From assembly GCA_029215795.1 (NCBI GenBank), contig JARDYH010000002.1, forward strand, positions 63,651,001 to 63,715,000: a stretch of DNA of 64,000 nucleotides. Reading direction: 5' to 3'. Numbering within the stretch: the stretch's first letter is position 1; every line of letters begins with the position of its first letter. The notes below the pieces were generated by a model, which was not told the origin of the DNA, ran no database searches, and was given only the letters and a program-made list of their open reading frames with translations. The translations under genes and the position numbers were made by a program. Source of the DNA: Anniella stebbinsi. Its lineage: Eukaryota > Chordata > Lepidosauria > Squamata > Anniellidae. Below are positions 10,902 to 22,669 of the stretch, piece by piece.

Positions 10902-11298
10902 TTGCGGGTAGTGGAGGGTGCGAAATAACGAGACGACACATAAAGTATGGATTTAAAACAGGGCCACTTTATTATAGAATTGCAATATGGGAAAACCTAT
11001 GGCAGGCATCCAACTCTTATTTGGGCGAGCCATTCACCACCCATGAGATGGCATGATGCCATTCGCCACCCCACGGGCTTCCCCCATATGGCGTATGGAG
11101 GCCTTCCGTGTCGACCCCTCCTCGCACCGTTTAGCTCCGAGTGGGTGAGGAAGGTTAGCCTCATGAGTAACCCTTATCCCTCCAGCTGAGGCCATAAAGC
11201 TGACAGCTGGGAGCCTCAGGCATTACCCATCACCACAACAGTGCCTGTGAATGCTCACCGTCCCTAACCAATGCTCCGGATGCCCGCCAAACCTGCCA
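10902..11298 (-). repeat. SDR unit B1 of element 1
   Basis: Second copy of B, directly downstream of the hydrolase region on the minus strand. The hydrolase frame of this copy has lost its own stop and runs into B1 as far as 11230. Confidence 0.93.
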
Positions 11299-12016
11299 CA
11301 GGGAGCGACAATGCACTCGATTAGTCGCTCCCCCCCACCTAATCCTAAAGACATCCCACAATCCCATCTGCAAATCTTTTAAAAAGAAGTCATTACCAGG
11401 GTCAGACAAATGGACCATGTCAGGCCTAAACAGCTCCCTCCGTGTTAACGCAATCGCAGGATGTTGGATACTATGATCGCCGTGTTTATTTAATTCCTTA
11501 AAGATTTGATTATTAACCTTTCTGACCCTTTCCATGGCCCCTTGCTGGTCTTGTTGACCGTAATAAAATTTATTTATTTATTTATTCCATGGCCCCTTGG
11601 TCATTGCTCTCTCTCCAATTTAGACGAGGCAACAAACATGACCAAACTATCACCACATTGGGCCAATGCAGCTGGATTGTTGCAAAATCGGCAATCGCTT
11701 GCATGATAAGGGCTTTGCCTTTAAGCAAACCCAAATCATTACCGCCCAAGTGAATGAGTAAAACCTGTGGGGGGACAATGGCCACACGCTGCTGAAATAA
11801 TGTGGGCAGGAGGCGTTCTCAATGCATGCCACGTTTTCCAAGCCACTGGATGTTGGCATGGTGGCTCAATCCCAGCTGTGTCCCAAAGCTGGATCTGGAA
11901 GCCCTCCGACTGGCCCAGAAGATCATACTGTGCCCACAGATGATCACACGCACCGGGGCAAAGCCCACACAGGAATCTAAAATCAAAGACGGAGATATTA
12001 GCCACTGAAACATCTG
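11230..12016 (-). pseudogene. SGNH hydrolase of element 1, disrupted
   Basis: The N-terminal piece (ATG at 12011-12013) has ICGHSMIFWAS with the GxS nucleophile motif. Later pieces have LIHLGGNDLG (GxND block) and DMVHLSDPGN (catalytic DxxH block), so all SGNH catalytic blocks can be found, but in different frames. Breaks are a frameshift around 11790-11820, a 42-base LINE-tail insertion at 11545-11586 with its own target duplication, and loss of the stop at the B1 boundary. The reading frame begins in the same frame as YR, right after its TAG: TAG CAG ATG. The intact homologue is at 57817-58437. Confidence 0.85.
11545..11586 (+). mobile_element. Tiny LINE 3'-tail insertion with 13-15 bp TSD
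   Basis: CCATGGCCCCTTG occurs at 11532-11544 and again at 11587-11599 (TT also matches upstream). Between them is 42 bases, CTGGTCTTGTTGACCGTAAT followed by an A/T-rich TTTATTTATTTATT tail. This is a severely 5'-truncated non-LTR retrotransposon end that landed inside the hydrolase frame. The LINE clade is not identified; the GACCGTAATAAA ending is its only signature. Confidence 0.8.
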
Positions 12017-12960
12017 CTAAACCGGCTGCCTCACATACGACTGGTATGCTTTAGACTGCCATCTACCTATGGACTGTATTTGTTCCGCGGAAAAACCTAT
12101 GGAAGCAGCAGTGGAAGCCACCCCTATGCAGAAGGAATGTGTGCCGAATTGGCAACTGTCCAGTCCAAGAGACTGTAAGGCCTTCTTAGTAACTGACCAG
12201 AACTGGAACTTTGACAAAAGTGTTAGGTCCTGGTGGCAGAACAAGTAACCACAACTGCTGCCACGAAATGAGAGGAAACCATGCAAAGCCTTAACTGGGC
12301 ACAGTTCAGCGATCGTTGCTGGAAATAAGGTCACTGTCCTCCCCCTACCTTGCTGATCAGTTTTAGAATATCTAAGACGCAAGGTAACCTTCTGAGATGA
12401 GACCTGTGCATCACTCAGTTGCAATGCCCGCTTTGATGAATCATCCTTGGAAAGGGCCACTAGTTCAGATATTCTGAATGCGCCAAAAAAGGCTGTCAGC
12501 GCCGCAGCATGAAAAAGGGATGCCTCGTATGTAGAATGGCAAAGTGATGGCCACAAGGCACCTAAACCCTTGAGAATGCGAGGTGACAGTGGTTGCCTGG
12601 CATCTGGCATCCTGGGAGATGCCCTGAATCTTTGACAAAAAGGAAAGGGCAGCAAGTTTGCCGGAAATGGTTCCAGCAGACAAGCCACGCTGCCGTGAAG
12701 CCACACAAAACTGCAATATGTGTTCCACTGGTATGGGCCAGAGCTGCTGCAACCGCATAACCCCTCTGAAAGAATGAAACTCCCTACCTGCTCTTGAATA
12801 TGCGTCTCGAGTGCTAGGTGCTAAGGATTGCCAAGTCACCCGCTCCACTTCGTCCTGCCAATCTCCCAGAGAGTGGATGGCATTGCTTCCGGAACCGGCC
12901 TGGCCCAAGGAGCCAGTTCCTGAAATCTCTGAACCTGCTGACGCGATAAAGCGTCAGCAA
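12017..12960 (-). pseudogene. Tyrosine recombinase (YR) of element 1, catalytic Arg lost
   Basis: The N-terminal part (12465-12908, SAM-like core-binding domain with LAPSTRDAYSRAGREF) and the catalytic part (12017-12706) are offset by one frameshift near 12620-12640. The catalytic domain shows FFGAFRISE (Arg I), the RYSKTDQ beta-hairpin Lys, GRWQ (His/Trp position) and the tyrosine in YQSYVRQ. The HxxR box reads HSFC, so the second catalytic Arg is replaced by Cys, a single CpG-type change. It ends at a TAG (12017-12019) that keeps the hydrolase frame in phase. In an active element YR would insert the circular cDNA. Confidence 0.9.
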
Positions 12961-14675
12961 TGTGGTTTTCTAAGCCTGGGACATGACGAGCTCTGAATAG
13001 AATATTATGGCGAAGGCAATGTAATGTAAAGGCCCTGACCAGTGTCATGACCCTAGCACTATGATATGACAAAGAGTTGATCACCTGAACTGTTGCCATG
13101 TTATCGCACCAAAAATGTACGACAGAATCATGCATCTCGGAAACCCACAGATGAACAGCCACGTATATTGGAAAAAATTCCAAAAACGTGAGATCCCTGC
13201 ATACCTCGGAGGTGAGCCAAGAAGCGGGCCACCGCTCAGCACATCAACGATCCTGCCAAATGATACCAAATCCCAGAGCGCCAGATGCATCTGAATGAAT
13301 TTGCATCTCGGCTTCCAATAGCAGATCCTGTCTCCAAAAGGAAATGCCATTGTATTCCTTCAGGAAACTAAGTCACACTGTAAGGTCATCTCTAATTGCC
13401 TTTGTGACCCGCGCCCGATGGTAAGGGCAACTAAGGCCCTCCATGGCGTGCCCAGGAGCTACCACCCTACACGCAAAATTAAGGTGACCCACTATAGATT
13501 GCAACTGTAGTAATGTAACTCTCCTGGCATTAATAATTTTGACCAATTTGGCTTGCAATGCTGCCAGCTTTTCCTCTGGAAGCCGACAACACTGCTGAAT
13601 AGAGTCCAATTCAATCCCCAAGAAATTGATGATACTAACAGGTCCCTCTGTTTTTTCATGTGCCAGTGGAACACCCAACTCCTCACGCAAGTCCTGAAAA
13701 TCTCTCATCAATTTGGCGCAGCACGCTGTATCCATGGCCCCAGCAAACAGGAAGTCATCCAAGTAATGAATACAATCCCGTGAACCAGTCCTTGCGCACA
13801 AAGCCCATTCCAAAAAAGAGCTGAATCGTTCAAACATGGCACAAGAAATAGCACATCCCATAGGAAGGGCCCGGTCAATGAAAAACTGCCCATCAAAGCT
13901 AAAGCCTAACAAGTCAAAATCCTGAGGATTGATGGGTAAAATGCGAAATGCAGACTTGATGTCACATTTTCCCATCAGCGCCCCCTGGCCGCATCCCATA
14001 ACCATTGCCACTGCTTCATCAAAAGAAGCGTACCGCACAGAACAAAAATGATCCGGAATAGAATCGTTAACTGAACCACCTTTTGGAAAAGACAGGTTAT
14101 GAATTAACCTGTATTTCCTGGGCGTCTTCTTGGGCACAATGCCCAACGGAGACAGCTGAAGGTTGGGAATAGGAGGAGCCTCAAAAGGGCCCATAACCCT
14201 TCCTACCTGTACCTCCTTAGCAATCTTTCCCTGAACCAAAGGTTCCAAGAAAGAGATTGATTTCTAATTCTTTGCAAAAAAATGACGTTCTGCGACCTTG
14301 AAAAGGAATATGGAAACCCAGAGAAAAACCTTGCTCTAAATATGCAGCATCCAAGCGCTTTGGATACAGCACTAATAAATGCCGCAAAGGACCAATCTTA
14401 ATTGGGCTGGGACCCTTTGGGAGGAGGCTGTTGCTCCCCAGGCTTCCTACTGCCTTGTGTGTCCCTGCCTCTACCTCGTCCGCCCTTGGTTCTAGGGCAA
14501 TTGAATGCTGGGTGTGGACCGGTACATATTGGGCATTCATGCCAGTATCGGCACAGTGGCTGAGTACAGTTACCTCTAGCACTGTACTCCCAGCAAGGCA
14601 GGTGGGGTTGAACCCCCTGCCCCGCACTCCCCCCAGAAGAGGATGCAGGTTGATGTTTTGACAAGATATGTCCAC
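12836..14675 (-). pseudogene. RT-RNase H of element 1, frameshifted
   Basis: Reverse transcriptase motifs are intact in the 13373-14248 frame: LGIVPKK, KCDIKSAFRILPI (motif A Asp), MGCAISC (motif B), HYLDDFLF (motif C with the Asp pair). The upstream part (14217-14675) is in another frame and overlaps the end of Gag. The RNase H domain is split. Its first Asp region lies in a broken stretch at 13184-13372, and the rest (12836-13183) has EFFPIYVAV, WCDNMATVQVI and IADALSRQ. At least two frameshifts separate these pieces. Confidence 0.9.
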
Positions 14676-16098
14676 TATCAGCCCTTTCCCTAAAACCTGG
14701 CCTAGCTGGCATCATAAATTGAAGCCATAAATCATTGTCTTTGACATCCCATCGAAGGGAATGATCAAAGGCGGCCCGTCTGCGGAATGACTCATCATAA
14801 GCGAGCCAAGCTCCGCCCTCATATTCCGAGAAAGCTCAATAAATCATATTGAGGTATTTGGTGAGGATACAACTTCGCTCCGGAAAGCGCTGCTGCACCA
14901 CACCCATGTATATAAGGAAACCAGGGAGCCAATTGGCCCAAATCCTAGCCACCCTTCTCTTCCTCAACCTTGCCCAATCTTTTTCTGCTGCTTTTTCCTT
15001 ATCTTTGTCCTCCAGTTCCCGAAAAAGCAATGAAAAAATGTCTATAAATTCTCCCTTTAATCTTTTTTCCATAGTAGCTGGGAGAAGGTGATAGCCCAAT
15101 GGGGCTGAAGTGCTGCCTGTAGGAATGGCATCCGCTTCCGCACCTGCATAAGGATCCTTGTCATGGTGCGCTGAATCAGACCTAACCAAGGCTGTATTGT
15201 CCGCTGGACCATGCCACACAGCAGCACAAGCTGAGCTCAAGGAAAGAGCTTGCTGTGTCCCTGGCGGTGACACTGATTGGGAAGCCACATCTGAAACCAA
15301 ATTAGCAGGCGTAGCACTGCCACCCGCTTGTGTATCGACGTGCCGCGTTCCCTGCGTGGAACAGGGAGAAAACCCACCTAGTGTCCCTGCAGCCAGGGCT
15401 GCTGCCAACAAGGACAAAGAAGTCCGCTCTGAGCTACCAGCCACAGGCACCCCTGGTGGCGCCGCACCCACCTGTCCAGCTATAAAAGAATCACCCATCG
15501 TATCCGCATAAGGCCATCCGATCCCGGAAAGCCAGGGGTACCACCCCCAAGGAGGCATAGCTTCTACTAACTGTGTCTGTGTATGTGGTGTAGCAACTGC
15601 ATTCTCACCTGCTTGGAAGGACCAGACTTGTGTGGAAGGTGAAGACACCGGATGGTGATCGCTGACTGTCGCCAACTTAACGCCATTGTCGGCATCCGCA
15701 AGAGCAGCGCAATTGCTGGGCGGACTTGATGTTGACCCTGCTGGAGCTGTGCAGTTGCTGGGCAGAGTGGATGTTGACTCTGCAGGGGCTGTGCAATTAC
15801 CGGGCGGAGTAGATGTTAACCCAGCAGCCATGTTAGATGAAGCCTCCAAAACATCCAGTCTTGCTGAAACAGAGGACCAAAGGCGGTCTTGCACTTGCTT
15901 TCTAGTCTGCCATCGCCCCCCCCCTTGATGAATTGTGGAAGCGGGTACAGGAGCACTCTCAGAAGGTGCTGCGGCAATCTCTTTGTCCTTCTCCACTGCA
16001 AGCAATCTAGCCAAAATGGCAGATATATTTGGGGTGTCCTCATCCTCAGAAGAAGACACATTGGCTCTCTGGGGACGTTTTGCTCTCCCCTTTCCTTT
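14398..16098 (-). pseudogene. Gag-like protein of element 1, one in-frame stop
   Basis: The frame runs 14836-16059 and, after a TGA at 14836-14838, resumes in phase down to 14398. The N-terminus has an acidic SSSEDEDTPNISAIL motif also seen in element 2. The middle is Pro/Ser/Thr/Ala-rich and variable. The C-terminal third is conserved (FIDIFSLLF, WANWLPGFLIYMGVVQQRFPE). At the end lie a CCCH-like finger (C-x8-C-x4-C-x3-H) and a CCHC-like knuckle (C-x2-C-x3-H-x4-C), which would bind the element RNA. The initiator ATG is not found: a TAG lies just upstream of the conserved basic start, so the N-terminal end is also damaged. Confidence 0.85.
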
Positions 16099-16423
16099 CT
16101 AAGAAAAGAAACTTAAAATTTTAGTAATTACTCAAAATAAAGCAAGGATTATGTAATGATCCTCTATTGACAGACACCTGGACTACTAAATTATAAAGTG
16201 ACTGTAGAGGGGGGGATTATCTTGCCCCAACAAGAATGTAACAAATTCAAGCAACCAGTGGCAGAAATAATACTACCATCACTATACAACAGGGCGATTT
16301 AAACTGATTGGCCCGTGAAACACCCCCCCCCCTTGCAGACAAACGGCCAGGATAGAATTGTAGCACTGAAAATTCAAAAACTGCGCCAAAATTTATAAGC
16401 CACAGTGAACTACTGTCCCTTAC

Positions 16424-16464
<41 letters not shown>

Positions 16465-16982
16465 CCCCTTGGAGCGCCTCACCGTCGCAATCTTCCATCA
16501 AGCCAACCGGGCTCTACTCTGCGGAGACCTCCTCTTGGAGTGCCCCACCACAGTCCTCACTGAAGCCCAGCTAAGGCCTACCCTGCAGGGACTGTCCAGT
16601 CCTCCGCAAACCAAAAGACGAGGCTGAGAATTTCGGGGGGCACCCTACAGCCCCACCACAGCCTCACGCCCAGTATATCCCCCCAGGACACCGGAAAAAA
16701 ACTCCCCGCCCCACGGAGACCTGACAGGTCCTCCGCAAAACCTGAGGCCAAATGGCCGAAGATGAAAGGCCTCTTCAGGGGCCGCGGCTTGCCACGCTCC
16801 GCCGCCGCCGAACGCTCCGACACCACAAGCCGTCTCCCCTCTCACAAGCTCAGCTGTCACCGCCACCAGAAAACACCGCCACGTACGCTCGCCCCCGCTC
16901 ACAGGCGCCTCCAGCCGCCGCCTCCTCGCCCGCGCCAAAGCTAAAAGCCTCGTGGCGAAAGAAGACCCAGCAGCCAGCCGCA
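16099..16982 (-). other. 5' leader of element 1 with (AT)n tract
   Basis: Non-coding sequence upstream of Gag, becoming GC- and CpG-rich beyond 16480. Its composition matches the 62.7-63.4 kb leader of element 2. It ends abruptly at 16982, where CR1 sequence starts; no A1 repeat is present. Confidence 0.7.
16427..16462. repeat. (AT)n microsatellite
   Basis: Eighteen AT units in the leader of Ngaro-like element 1. Confidence 0.95.
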
Positions 16983-18495
16983 GTCCTTTGGGTAACAGTT
17001 GTCAGCCTGGTCTTGGCTGACAGTAGAAAATTCTTCCCAGAGGACCTGAGCTTGCGTGGCGGATTGTATGGAAGAAGGCGATCCCGCAGGTAACCTGGAC
17101 CCAAACCATGTAGGGCTTTAAAGGTAATAACCAACACTTTGTACTTTGCCCAGAAACTAATTGGCAGTCAGTGGAGTGATCTTAAAGCTGGTGTAATATG
17201 GTCACCCCTAGGTGTACTGATGACAAACCTGGCTACCATATTTTGAACTAATTGAAGTTTCCAGATTAGGCACAGAAGTAGCCCAATGTACAGCACATTG
17301 CAGAAGTCGAGCCTCGAAGTTACCAGCAGGTGCACTGCCATTTTTAGGTCTTCCAACTCTAGGAAGGGGTGCAGCTGGCATATCAGCCGAAGCTGATAGT
17401 AGGCACTCCTGGCCATCGCATTTATCTGAGCTGTCATTTGGAGCGATGGATCCAGGAATACCCCCAAGCTGCAAACACAGCCTTTTGGGGGAGTATAACC
17501 CCATCTAGGACTGGTTGACACACCTCCAAACCCAGGTTGGGACTTTTAACAGTAAGCACCTCCATCTTGTATGGATTCAGCTTCAGTTTGTTTTTCCTCA
17601 TCCAGCCCATTACCGCCTCCAGGCATTCATTCAGAGGAGACACACTATCCTTAGCTGACGCTGTTGTCACAGAAATAGAGAAATATATTTGAGTGTCATC
17701 AGAGTACTGATAGCACCCTGCCCCATGCCTCCAGATGATCTCTCCCAGTGGTTTCATGTAGATGTTAAAGAGCATTAGGGATAGGATGGAGCCTTGTGGT
17801 ACACCATACAACAGCTCCTTCTTTGAGGAGCAACTATTTCCAAGCATCACCATCTGGAACCTATCCGAGAGATAGGACCAGAACCACTGAAGCACAGTGC
17901 CCCCAATTCCTAATCCCCTCAGGCATTCCAGAAGGATACTATGGTCAATAGTATAGAAAACTGCTGAGAGATCCAGAAGTACCAGCAGGGACTCACTCCC
18001 CCGTCAATACTCAAGGGTAGATCATCTACTAAGGCAACCACAACAGTCTCAACTCCATATCCTGCCATGAAGCCAGTTTGAAAAGGGTCTAGAAAATCTG
18101 TATCATCCAAAACTGCCTGGAGTTGGAAGGTAAGTGCCCTCTCGATCACCTTGCCCAGAAATGGAAGATTTGATACTGGTCTGTAGTTATTAAGATCCAG
18201 GGGGTCTAGGGAGGGCTTTTTTTAGAAGCAGCTATACTACCGCTTCTTTTAAACATGATGGAAAACTCCCCGCCCTGAGAGATGTAGTAATAATATGTTG
18301 TAATTGTAATCTAATTGCATCTCCTCCCTGGGTGACCAGCCAAGGAGGGCAGGGATCAAGAGGGCAAGTTGTCCTCCTAACTCGTCCAAAGCATTCAGAG
18401 CCCTGGGCATGGATGGAGAAACCTGTCAATTTTGGTTCTTTTTGTTCCAGATGTGAAGAACTTTGTGAATTTTGGTAAATTCTTATCCAAACCAT
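16983..18495 (-). mobile_element. CR1 LINE fragment lacking its 3' end
   Basis: Minus-strand pieces cover the RT and C-terminus of CR1 ORF2: FQTGFMAGYGVETV (near 18070), GVPQGSILSLMLFNIYMKPL (near 17770), YSDDTQIYFS (motif C, near 17690), WMRKNKLKLNPYK and PRGDHITPALRSLH (near 17180). The homologous end of the same subfamily at 34949-35497 continues for another 200 or so bases. So this copy was cut at 16983, exactly where element 1 begins. Confidence 0.88.
17168..18149 (-). pseudogene. CR1 ORF2 reverse transcriptase fragment
   Basis: The RT catalytic box is intact as YSDDTQ. Three open segments (17919-18149, 17434-17895, 17168-17521) in shifting frames cover RT motifs A to E and the start of the C-terminal domain. 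Dead through frameshifts. Confidence 0.85.
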
Positions 18496-19729
18496 ACTGA
18501 AATGGAAATCTAACCCATCCTAGTTTCAAGTTATCTGAATCGTACCCTGGAGACATATAAGCTAGTTGTCCCTGCCAACCTCTTGGTTCATAATAGCATT
18601 ATAACCACCACTATCCCCCTCCACATTTGTGAATATCTAGAAGCTTATCCCATGTTCCTTTAGTAAAGTTATTGCCTTTTTAATACTAGCTAGCTATGTC
18701 TGCCTCTTCATTTCCTTCCCACTGTAACTAAGCAAGATATACTTACTCCAAGGTAAGATGCTATTCATTACAGTACAATTGGCCAAAATAATAAATAAAA
18801 TTAGCACCCAACAGAGTAACTTTTAAAACAGCTCTGTAAAATGGTACCTCAGAGCTATGACAAAGCTGGAAGGTAATAATAAGAATGGTACGGTAAGGCT
18901 GAAAGAAGATTTGACAGGCTGAGTCAGCTCATGACAGTAATATGTCAGGAGGCAGACAGGCAGAAAAGAAAGAGCAAAATGTGCAAAACTGACCACACAT
19001 CAGCTTGCTCACTCTCCATTTAGTAATATAGTAGGGAACCACTACAAGAAAGCATTCTTTGGCTACATTTTTGCCTGTTCTGCTTGAATGAGTGAAGAGG
19101 ATAGGTGTGGATGTTTCAGAGAGACCTATATTATAATTCTTAGTTTGGGTACTTTAAATACCTTTAAGCAGTCATTTTCTATACATAGCATCATATCACA
19201 TATAGTGTAATTTGTCTGTATTTTGTCCAACTAATTGTTTCCACATATCATCTAAAAGATATATTTTTCATCCATATTCTGTTCACTTAATTGGCTGCTT
19301 CATGCACTAATGAGTTTACTAAAAGGTATTAGTCATCATGGTCTAAACCTGCAAAGGTACAGTTACCTTTTCTTTCCACAGCTACCAATAATAGTGTTTC
19401 TGTGTATTTCTTTCTGTCAAAACATTTCACTTACTTTTCAGTCTCCAGACAGCTCACATTTTGTGATAGCATTCTTCTTATTAACTTAACACTGGAACCG
19501 TACATAGTAGGTATAGATTCTGAAATGATGAATTGCATTAACTTAAAAATGTCTTGGATAAATAGAGATGTTCCAAATTGTGCCAACATCTGGACAATGA
19601 AGAGCAACCTGGCCAGTTATCATATTACATTAAGGAAATTAAGGGAAGGAGCCAATAATGTCTGTACACTACCATTGTTGTTATTGCACCAGCGTAAACC
19701 AAAACTGGCACAACGTCAATAGCGCAAGC
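18496..19729. other. No recognisable feature
   Basis: AT-rich, unique-looking. A 106-codon frame at 19402-19722 has no recognisable motif. Confidence 0.4.
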
Positions 19730-20137
19730 TAGGGATGTGCAGATTGTGTATAATCTGTTCCATCTGTAGTTAACAGTTTGGCAAGCGACTTTTGTTCTGT
19801 TATCCACCCATCAATGGAATCGGATTTTTTGTTTGTGTCTGAATTTGTGTAAATTTGCACCTGCAAAAATGCCCAATTCCCCCAAATGTGCAAATTCCCA
19901 CAAAATGCACATTTTCATGCTTTAGCCTATGCAAGAAGTGTACATTTGGGGGGGTGGGGTGTTGTATATTTTTCTATGATGAAATTTGCACAAAATTCCC
20001 AAAAGTTAAAAAGAAACTGTTCCGCAAATCTGCAGAATCTGCCCAAAGCGGGAGAAGCTGGACAGCTGCAGAATCTGTGGGTCGGATTCATAAAAATCTG
20101 ACATTTGATTCTGTTACAGAGTTCTCCAACATCCGTA
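19730..20137. mobile_element. hAT-like non-autonomous element (TAGGGATGTGCAGA family)
   Basis: Starts TAGGGATGTGCAGATT and ends ACATCCGTA. The 8-base flanks GCGCAAGC and GTGCTAGC agree at 6 of 8 positions. The interior has repeated TGCAAATTTGCACA-like tracts. Related copies are at 45.6 and 56.9 kb. Confidence 0.72.
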
Positions 20138-20145
20138 GTGCTAGC

Positions 20146-21457
20146 ATACAGACACCATTGGATCCTTCCCTATGGGAGTAGGTTCTACTGTTAATTATGA
20201 CTTCTGCTGTTAAATTTGCATTCGTAGTCTTCAGGTGTTTGAGAAATCACAGATGGCTTTTGTATGATGAAATATCTCCAATTCTACATGTTACTTCTCT
20301 AATAACTCAACAGGCCTATTTATTGCTTTTGACAAAATGGCCAAAGAAGGCATTTGAGCTATCATTCATACATAATCATATGTCTTATGGGTTACAGGCC
20401 TTAGGAATCCCAGATACAAAGTTGCACCCCAAAATGTCTTCTTTAACTTGATGGTGTCTATGAACAAAACCCACACATAAGTAACATGGATGGCCATAGG
20501 TGTCTGCTGGAACTTTTGGAGTGGGGGGAAATTTCACCATAGTTTGTGACTGTAAATTGTATGCATAACGTGCACTGTTACAACACACCTGTGCATTTTC
20601 CTTGTGTGCTCTTTGCTGCTTAGCATCACGTACCATGCCATTCAGAAGCCTACACAGAAGATCCCAGGAATTGAGGAGTGTTATATTCAAGAAGCATCAT
20701 GAAGCATCATGAAGTCTAGCAAAACTTTAATTAGAAAGAGTTTTTTTAAAAAAAAACACAGGAACAGGAGGGGGGAAACCCCAGATGCACAAACACAGAA
20801 CAGCTGTCTTAAGAATACCATAACATATATTTTATGACAATGATAATCTGAGAAATTTGTATTCCAGGCCTACCCCTCTGTTGTTTCTCATTGGTTAGAA
20901 CTGGTGTCCAGACATTATCTTTCCATCCACAGCTGAAACCTTCAGTTCTTTCCATGACTGCCTTCACCCCTGTAATGGCCCTTCTTCTCTACAAGCAATG
21001 TACAATGGATTCAGATACCATCACAAGATGATTCTTTATTTCAACAATTCATGAGAAAACACCAACTTCTGTAGAGCTGCATGGCACACTGTCTCAGCTC
21101 CCAGGCCAACACTAAGAGAGAGATGGGAAGAGGTTCCACTTGGGACTCCTGTAAGAGCTAAAACTGGTACTGTTAAAGCAATGTGTGTGTATCTCTCAGA
21201 ACAAGCCATTCTAAACCTTAATGAATTGCACTGCTGCTACAATCAATTTCAGAGCCCCATCTGCATTTCCCTAAAATATTAACTGTCCTGTCCTGAGCCT
21301 TGCCCATGTGGCTGGAAACTGAAAGTAGAGACAGATGGGGCAGGCACAACACATCAGCTCTGTAACTACTCTCAGAATGACATCATGACTGGAATCTAGA
21401 GGGGGGAGGCAGTTGCATCCCCTTGCCCCTGTGAGCAGATGCCCAAGGGCATGGCAC
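20146..21457. other. No recognisable feature
   Basis: About 1.3 kb without coding or repeat signals apart from a short duplicated GAAGCATCAT at 20691-20711 and an A run near 20745. Confidence 0.4.
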
Positions 21458-22330
21458 AGATTGATTGATTGATTGTATTTCTGTACTGCCCAACCAAGGC
21501 AGTTTACAACACGTTCAAAACATAAAAGCCATTGCCAAATAAAAACATATCGAAACATTAAAAACAACACTAACTACCATAACAACTATTTAAATAGTCA
21601 AGAAAAAGAGATGTGACTTGACTCCCTTCCTAAATGCAGAAAGAGTGGGAATCACTCTCCACAGGAAGGAGAGTGAAAATGCGCCTCCACAGGCAATATA
21701 TTTGGGAGGAATACAGAAAAGCCCTCTCTCATGTGCCCCAAAAATGGGTATTTGGCTGTCTTCCAAAGGGCTAACTCTGCTGTTCTTCATACTGAGATAG
21801 GTGGTCCCTAAGCCATTTAGAGCTTTAAACATTAACATCAATCCCTTCTCTTCTGCCTTTCCCAGGCTGTGGAATGGCCTGCCGGAGGAGATTCGACAAA
21901 TTAGCAGTCTTCTGGAATTTAAGAAAGCCGTGAAGACTGCTCTCTTCCAGCAGGCCTACCCAGTTTAATTTTAAGATATTTTTAATAATGCATTTGTTTT
22001 TATCTGTTTTAATGGTTTATCTATTTTGTTGTATTTATATTTATATTTATTGTTGTTCCCCACCTCGATCTGGATGGAGAGGCTGGTTAGAAATGAAATA
22101 AATACATACATAAATAAATAATAGAGCCCAAAAAACAATTGGCAACCAGAGAAGATATTTCAATATTGGGAAGATGTGATCATGGTACCATGTACCAGTT
22201 AGCAGTCTAGATGCTGCGGTTTGTACCAGTTGAAGCTTCCAGATGCTCTAGAGCACACTGCAAAAAGTCTAACGATATAACCAGTACATGGATATCTCTT
22301 TGCAAGCATACAAATAAACAAGGGAAGCAA
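21458..22330 (-). mobile_element. CR1 3' region, interrupted by a second CR1
   Basis: Minus-strand sequence begins with the tail region (ATTGATTGATTG then TTTCTGTACTGCCCAACC) and continues through the C-terminal ORF2 remnant (MMLMFKALNGLGTTYLS at 21790-21841). After a gap at 21850-22130 it resumes with the upstream part (ACCAGTTGAAGCTTCCAG near 22225). The gap is filled by a plus-strand CR1 end. Confidence 0.75.
21850..22130 (+). mobile_element. CR1 3' end nested in an older CR1
   Basis: Starts in the coding stretch reading LWNGLPEEIRQISSLLEFKK, ends AAATAAATACATACATAAATAAATAA. It splits the older minus-strand CR1, so it inserted later. It belongs to the same subfamily as the pieces at 24.2 and 35.0 kb. 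Confidence 0.85.
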
Positions 22331-22669
22331 TTATGATAATGGCCAATACTAAACTGCTGCTATGCATATAACGGTTTTAAATAATTGTTACAATTACCAG
22401 TATACTGCTGATGCAAGGAATGCGATGAATGCACATTTATAAAACAGATTTTTATTACAATTTTAAAAATTTGAGAGACATTAGCAACCCAAAATTGCCT
22501 ACTGGCAAAGCACACACTAGCAGATTAGTGATAGCCCAATTCATTGTTGACTGCCATCCATAAAGGAAGACAGAAACATTCATGTAGAAAAAGAAGCATA
22601 TGGGTATCTGGTAGCCTCCCATTTTGTATTCATCCATCTTCAAATTAAATAGTTTACAACACTGAAAAG
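22331..22669. other. No recognisable feature
   Basis: AT-rich interval with no coding or repeat signal. Confidence 0.35.

Larger units (their letters stand above)
10142..16982 (-). mobile_element. Ngaro-like YR retrotransposon, element 1
   Basis: On the minus strand the element reads GC-rich leader, Gag, RT-RNase H, tyrosine recombinase, SGNH hydrolase, then repeats B1-A2-B2. Split direct repeats plus a tyrosine recombinase instead of an integrase are diagnostic of the Ngaro/PAT side of the DIRS order. An SGNH hydrolase frame has been reported in vertebrate Ngaro elements. The 5' terminal A1 repeat is missing: the leader stops at 16982 against the interior of a CR1, so the element is 5'-truncated or rearranged. 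All genes carry stops or shifts. B1 and B2 differ at roughly 15 of 395 positions, about 96 percent identity by eye. Confidence 0.9.

Noticed and set aside
15158..15511. Antisense open frame opposite Gag of element 1
   Set aside because: A shadow of the Gag coding strand; it has no recognisable content.
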